8,996 nucleotides of DNA from Trueperaceae bacterium (GTDB lineage Bacteria > Deinococcota > Deinococci > Deinococcales > Trueperaceae). Position numbers and translations under genes: made by a program. The stretch's first letter is position 1. Every line of letters starts with the position of its first letter. The stretch spans positions 1 through 8,996 of the forward strand of contig JAGXHO010000064.1 of assembly GCA_024636105.1 (NCBI GenBank). The letters run 5' to 3'. Under the pieces are notes generated by a model that had not been told where the DNA came from, did no database searches, and worked only from the letters and a program-made list of their open reading frames with translations. Positions 5,998 to 8,996 of the stretch are shown one piece after another.

Positions 5998-6007
5998 AGC
6001 GTACCGT
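5998..6007. promoter_or_regulatory. Overlapping divergent -10 boxes
   Basis: Minus strand: TACGCT (6003-5998), 9 nt before the dehydrogenase ATG. Plus strand: TACCGT (6002-6007), 67 nt before the amidohydrolase ATG. The two TANNNT boxes share the TA at 6002-6003, so polymerase bound in one direction would block the other. The minus-strand box resembles the leaderless boxes elsewhere in the window; the plus-strand box is weaker evidence and gives a leader of about 60 nt. Confidence 0.4.
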
Positions 6008-6062
6008 GCGCGCCCGCGTGGCATGCTCGGCGGACTGGCCGCCGGCGTCCGAGGCGGCCCCC

Positions 6063-6069
6063 GGGGAGG
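6063..6069 (+). promoter_or_regulatory. Shine-Dalgarno of the amidohydrolase gene
   Basis: GGGGAGG lies 5 nt before the ATG at 6075 and decides the start over more upstream in-frame codons, which encode an Ala/Pro-rich stretch with no family similarity. Confidence 0.75.
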
Positions 6070-6074
6070 CGCCG

Positions 6075-7727
6075 ATGCCCGATTTCGATACCCTGATCCG
6101 CCACGCCCGCCTGGTCGATGGTTCCGGCAACCCGTGGCGCCACGCCGACGTAGCGCTCTCGGGCGACCGGGTCGCCGCGGTAGCAAAGCCCGGGCGCATC
6201 GACCCGACGGGCGTGCGCGACGTCGTCGACGGTGCCGGCCACGTAGTCGCGCCCGGCTTCATCGACCTGCAGAGCCACGCGATCCTGCCGCTGATGATCG
6301 ACGGCCGCTGCCTCTCCAAGATCACGCAGGGCGTCACCACCGAGGTGATGGGGGAGGCCTGGACCCCGGCGCCGATGGGCGGGCGCACCACCGTGCCGCT
6401 CGAAGGGAGCCTCTTCGAGCACCGGCTCGACCCGGCGTGGTTCGAGCGCGCCGCCACCTGGACGCGCTTCGGGGACTGGCTGCGGGCGATGGAGGAGCAC
6501 GGCGTCTCGCCGAACGTCGCCTCGTTCCTGGGCGGCGGCACGCTCCGGCACTACGCGCGCGGCATGGACATGGGGCCGTCGAGCGCCGACGAGCGCGCGC
6601 TCATGAAGCGGGTGCTCGCCGAGTCGATGGAGGACGGCGCCGTGGGCGTCGCGTACGCGCTCATCTACCCGCCGGACGCCTACGCCGACACCGAGGAGTT
6701 GATCGACGTCTGCCGCGCGATGGCGCCGTACGGCGGCGTCTACGTCACCCACCTCCGCTCGGAGTCGCACGGGATGCTCGACGCCCTCGAGGAGGCGCTG
6801 ACGATCGGTCGCGAGGCGGGGGTGGCGGTGGAGGTCTACCACCTCAAGGCCGCGCACCCGGGCGCCTGGCACCTGATGCCCTCCGTGATCGACCGCATCG
6901 AACGCGCCCGCGCCGACGGCCAGGACGTCACCGCCGACATGTACCCGTACGCGGCCTCGGGCACGGGCCTCACCGCCATCCTGCCGACGTGGACCGCCGA
7001 GGGGGGCCGGCTCTACGAGCGTTTGCGCGACCCCGAGGTGCGCGCCCGCGTGCGGGCCACGCTCGAGGGGCGCGGCGAGCGCTCGGGCACGCTCGGCGCC
7101 GACGGGCTCGGGCTCGAGACCCGCGGTGGGCCGCAGGGGATCATGCCGGTGGGCTTCCGCCTGCCGGAGCACCAGGCGTACGTGGGCAAGCGCCTCGACG
7201 AGATCGCCGCGATGCGCGGGCAGGATTGGATCGCGGCGACGCTGGACCTGCTGGTGGCCGAGGGGCAGCGGATCAGCACCATCTACTTCTCGATGGACGA
7301 GGCGAACCTGCGCCGGCAGGTGGGGCTGCCCTGGATCAAGTTCGCTACCGACGCGGGCGGCTTCGACCCGGCGTGGGCGACGGCGCACGGGCCGGTGCAC
7401 CCGCGCGGGTACGGCACCTACCCGCGGGTTCTGCGGAAGTACGTGCGCGAGGAGCGCCTGCTGACGCTCGAGGAGGCGGTGCGCAAGATGACGTCCTCGG
7501 TGGCCGATCGCCTGGGGCTCGCCGGCCGCGGGTCGCTGCGCGAGGGCGCCTACGCCGACGTGGTCGTGTTCGACCCGGAGGCGATCGGCGACCGCGCCAC
7601 CTTCGAGGAGCCGCACCAGCTGTCGGTGGGGGTGCGCGACGTGTGGGTGAACGGGGTGCGGGTGCTCGCGGACGGCGCGCACACCGGCGCGACGCCGGGG
7701 CGCTTCGTCAAGGGCCCGGGGGCGTGA
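6075..7727 (+). CDS. D-aminoacylase / N-acyl-D-amino-acid deacylase family amidohydrolase
   Basis: A 550-aa amidohydrolase. The N-terminal small beta domain (DTLIRHARLVDGSG) leads to VVAPGFIDLQSH (57-68), and the TIM barrel continues with GVTTEVMGEAWTPAP (86-100), VYVTHLRSES (222-231; His226), VEVYHLKAA (252-260; His256 and Lys258), DMYPYAASGTGLTA (288-301), IKFATDAGG (421-429; Asp426) and HPRGYGTYPRVLRKY (442-456). The C-terminal beta domain has GRGSLREGAYADVVVFDPE (485-502; typical of amidohydrolases). The family removes acyl groups from N-acyl-D-amino acids or related amides. Two metal-site positions differ from classical D-aminoacylases: Gln66 replaces the first His of HxH, and Glu94 stands where Cys is usual (GNCG). 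This suggests a subfamily with a different metal arrangement or substrate. There is no signal peptide, so it is probably cytoplasmic. It is divergent from the dehydrogenase, and its last 20 bp overlap the end of the FeoC-like gene. Confidence 0.9.
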   Translation: MPDFDTLIRHARLVDGSGNPWRHADVALSGDRVAAVAKPGRIDPTGVRDVVDGAGHVVAPGFIDLQSHAILPLMIDGRCLSKITQGVTTEVMGEAWTPAPMGGRTTVPLEGSLFEHRLDPAWFERAATWTRFGDWLRAMEEHGVSPNVASFLGGGTLRHYARGMDMGPSSADERALMKRVLAESMEDGAVGVAYALIYPPDAYADTEELIDVCRAMAPYGGVYVTHLRSESHGMLDALEEALTIGREAGVAVEVYHLKAAHPGAWHLMPSVIDRIERARADGQDVTADMYPYAASGTGLTAILPTWTAEGGRLYERLRDPEVRARVRATLEGRGERSGTLGADGLGLETRGGPQGIMPVGFRLPEHQAYVGKRLDEIAAMRGQDWIAATLDLLVAEGQRISTIYFSMDEANLRRQVGLPWIKFATDAGGFDPAWATAHGPVHPRGYGTYPRVLRKYVREERLLTLEEAVRKMTSSVADRLGLAGRGSLREGAYADVVVFDPEAIGDRATFEEPHQLSVGVRDVWVNGVRVLADGAHTGATPGRFVKGPGA

Positions 7728-7986
7728 GGGGGGTCGTCGCGACGCGACCCCACCGCACCTCCGGCGCCACCCCACAGGTCGCGCGGAAGCCGCAGCCGGC
7801 GCAGGCGACGCTCGTGCAGGGCACGGCGGCGTGCTCATCGCCGGCGAGCCGCGCCACGTACCCGCGCCGCGCCAGCCGATCGAGCTCGACGCGCACATGC
7901 AACGCCGGCACGGCCAACCGCTGCGCCAACGCCTCGACCGAGGCCGGCGCCTGCAGCGCTTCGAGGACCGCGTAGCTCAGGGCCAC
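7708..7986 (-). CDS. FeoC-like winged-helix protein with a four-Cys (Fe-S) motif
   Basis: A 92-aa protein starting at a GTG (7986-7984) that lies inside the 3' end of feoB, giving a 10-bp overlap and probable translational coupling; further upstream the frame runs through feoB with no better start. Residues 3-48 (LSYAVLEALQ, VEALAQRLAVPALHVRVELDRLARRGYVAR) read as a small winged helix-turn-helix. C57-x4-C62-x2-C65-x5-C71 follows, close to the cysteine spacing of enterobacterial FeoC, which is reported to hold an oxygen-sensitive Fe-S cluster. The position directly after feoB supports the assignment. FeoC-type proteins are thought to regulate feo expression or stabilise FeoB. The tail after C71 is short and Pro/Thr-rich, and its coding sequence overlaps the end of the convergent amidohydrolase gene by 20 bp. 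Too short and divergent to separate FeoC proper from a broader FeoC-like group. Confidence 0.82.
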   Translation of the reverse strand: MALSYAVLEALQAPASVEALAQRLAVPALHVRVELDRLARRGYVARLAGDEHAAVPCTSVACAGCGFRATCGVAPEVRWGRVATTPLTPPGP

Positions 7987-8996
7987 AGCGCGAACACCGC
8001 CCAGGCGGCCGCGTACGCGACGCCGGTCTGCCACAGCACCGAGAACAGCATCCAGCGCGTGCCGAACGCCTTGCGCAGCGCCGCGAGGGTCGCGACGCAC
8101 GGTACGTAGAGGAGCGTGAAGACCATCAGCGCCACCGCCCCGCCCGTCGTGAGCACCCCGCCGAGGCGGGCGCTCAGGTCGGCGTCGAGCGGGTCGCCGC
8201 CGCCGAAGCCCCACAGCGCGGTCAGCGTGCCCCGCAGCGCCTCGACGAGGCCCGTGCCGACCACGACCAGCCCCTCCAGGAGCCCGATGTCAGCGACGGG
8301 GACGTCGCCGAGCAGCGTCAGCGCGAGGCTCCCGAGCACGACCTCCTTGGCGACCGCACCCGGGATCAATGCGCCGACCACGCGCCAATCGCCGAGTCCG
8401 AGCGGCGCGAAGGCCGGCGCGAGCGAGCGCGCGACGGTCTCGAACAGGCTCATGCCGCTCGCGAGCTCGAGCGAGAGGAGCGCCCAGACCGCGACCACCG
8501 CGATCAGGATGGGTCCGGTGGCGCCCTGGAGGAAGGCCTTCGTGCGCGCCCAGGCGAGCTTCAGGACCAGCCGCGCCGGCGGCCAGCGGTACGACGGCAG
8601 CTCCATCGCGCCCGAGCTGGGCGGCGTCTGCAGCAAGTGCTTGAAGGCGAGGGCCGAAGCGAGCGCGACCGCGAAGCCCAGCACGTAGAGCCCGGTGAGC
8701 ACCAGCGCCGCGTAGGCGGGGACGAAGGCGGCGGCCAGCAGCACGAAGACGGGCAATCGGGCGGAGCAGGGGATCGACGGGATCGCCAGGGCGACCCGCA
8801 ACCGGTCGCCCCGCTGCTCGAGGGTGCGGGTGGCCTGCACGGCGGGCACGGTGCAGCCGATCGAGAGCACCATCGGCAGCACGGCGCGCCCCGGCAGGCC
8901 CAGCGCGCGCATGAGGCCGTCGGCCAGGAACGCGACGCGCGCGAGGATGCCGGCGTTCTCGAGCACCCCGAGGATCACGTACAGCACGAACAGCAC
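7977..8996 (-). CDS. feoB: Ferrous iron transporter FeoB, C-terminal membrane part (cut by right edge)
   Basis: The frame is open at the right edge, so the N-terminal G-protein domain and start are outside the window; 339 residues are visible. Fragment numbering is from the edge. Gate 1 shows SIGCTVPAVQATRTLE (45-60), matching FeoB GCxVPAxxATRTLE, and AIPSIPCSARLPVF (71-84). The later core shows LIPGAVAKEVVLGSL (210-224), and Gate 2 shows MVFTLLYVPCVATLAALRKAFG (291-312), followed by a last membrane helix ending in FALWP. Cys48, Cys77 and Cys300 are the conserved inner-membrane cysteines proposed to line the iron path. The segment between the two core helices (about 231-282) looks short. FeoB brings Fe(II) across the inner membrane with GTP/NTP hydrolysis by its missing domain. 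The FeoC-like gene overlaps its end, so this is the tail of a feo operon running leftwards. Confidence 0.96.
   Translation of the reverse strand: MLFVLYVILGVLENAGILARVAFLADGLMRALGLPGRAVLPMVLSIGCTVPAVQATRTLEQRGDRLRVALAIPSIPCSARLPVFVLLAAAFVPAYAALVLTGLYVLGFAVALASALAFKHLLQTPPSSGAMELPSYRWPPARLVLKLAWARTKAFLQGATGPILIAVVAVWALLSLELASGMSLFETVARSLAPAFAPLGLGDWRVVGALIPGAVAKEVVLGSLALTLLGDVPVADIGLLEGLVVVGTGLVEALRGTLTALWGFGGGDPLDADLSARLGGVLTTGGAVALMVFTLLYVPCVATLAALRKAFGTRWMLFSVLWQTGVAYAAAWAVFALWP

Noticed and set aside
6028..6044. Inverted repeat CGGCGG/CCGCCG in the dehydrogenase-amidohydrolase spacer
   Set aside because: Only six pairs of simple GC-rich sequence, expected by chance in DNA of this composition.
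4229..6541. 770-codon minus-strand open frame over the DUF2461, dehydrogenase and amidohydrolase genes
   Set aside because: Its product is low-complexity Arg/Pro/Ala and crosses three genes with convincing domains in other frames.
5942..7975. Plus- and minus-strand open frames of more than 640 codons over the amidohydrolase gene
   Set aside because: Both are shadows of the amidohydrolase frame. Neither shows a recognisable domain, while the chosen frame has the complete family motif set and a Shine-Dalgarno.
1..8996. tRNA, rRNA, CRISPR array, insertion sequence or prophage
   Set aside because: No tRNA-like cloverleaf, regularly spaced repeat, transposase or integrase motif was seen. Genes fill almost the whole window, and the largest spacer is 145 bp.

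Overview
This is a very GC-rich, almost fully coding stretch of bacterial chromosome with nine protein genes and no recognisable tRNA, rRNA, mobile element or CRISPR array. Taxon is an inference. The extreme GC content and the recurrent TANNNT boxes placed 5-9 nt before start codons, mostly without a Shine-Dalgarno, resemble the leaderless promoters of Deinococcota (Deinococcus/Truepera-like lineages). A high-GC actinobacterium cannot be excluded by eye.

Layout, left to right. (1) A plus-strand pair: the 3' end of a gene entering from the left (possibly a MerR-type regulator) overlaps by ATGA a 393-aa protein that fuses a von Willebrand A domain to a macro (ADP-ribose-binding) domain. (2) A minus-strand pair: an ABC-2 type exporter, with the ATPase upstream and the permease translationally coupled through a GTGA overlap. 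The permease stop and the vWA-macro stop share one CTAG palindrome. (3) Two small plus-strand genes, each with its own promoter-like box: a VOC/glyoxalase-fold protein and a DUF2461 protein. (4) A minus-strand Gfo/Idh/MocA dehydrogenase, divergent from (5) a plus-strand D-aminoacylase-type amidohydrolase. Their -10-like boxes overlap in the short intergenic region. (6) A minus-strand ferrous iron uptake module running in from the right: the C-terminal half of FeoB and an overlapping FeoC-like winged-helix protein with four cysteines. The 3' end of the FeoC-like gene overlaps the 3' end of the amidohydrolase gene by 20 bp.

The gene groups look like separate small transcription units packed tightly, with overlapping or nearly touching convergent ends. 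Functional links inside units are clear for the ABC pair and the Feo pair, plausible for the regulator/vWA-macro pair, and only suggestive for the dehydrogenase/amidohydrolase divergon. The items most worth a second look are the vWA-macro fusion with an altered ADP-ribose loop, the amidohydrolase with non-canonical metal ligands (QSH and GE in place of HxH and Cys), the cysteine cluster inside the Gfo/Idh protein, and the dense promoter architecture. I did not find an obvious new multi-gene defence or mobile system.
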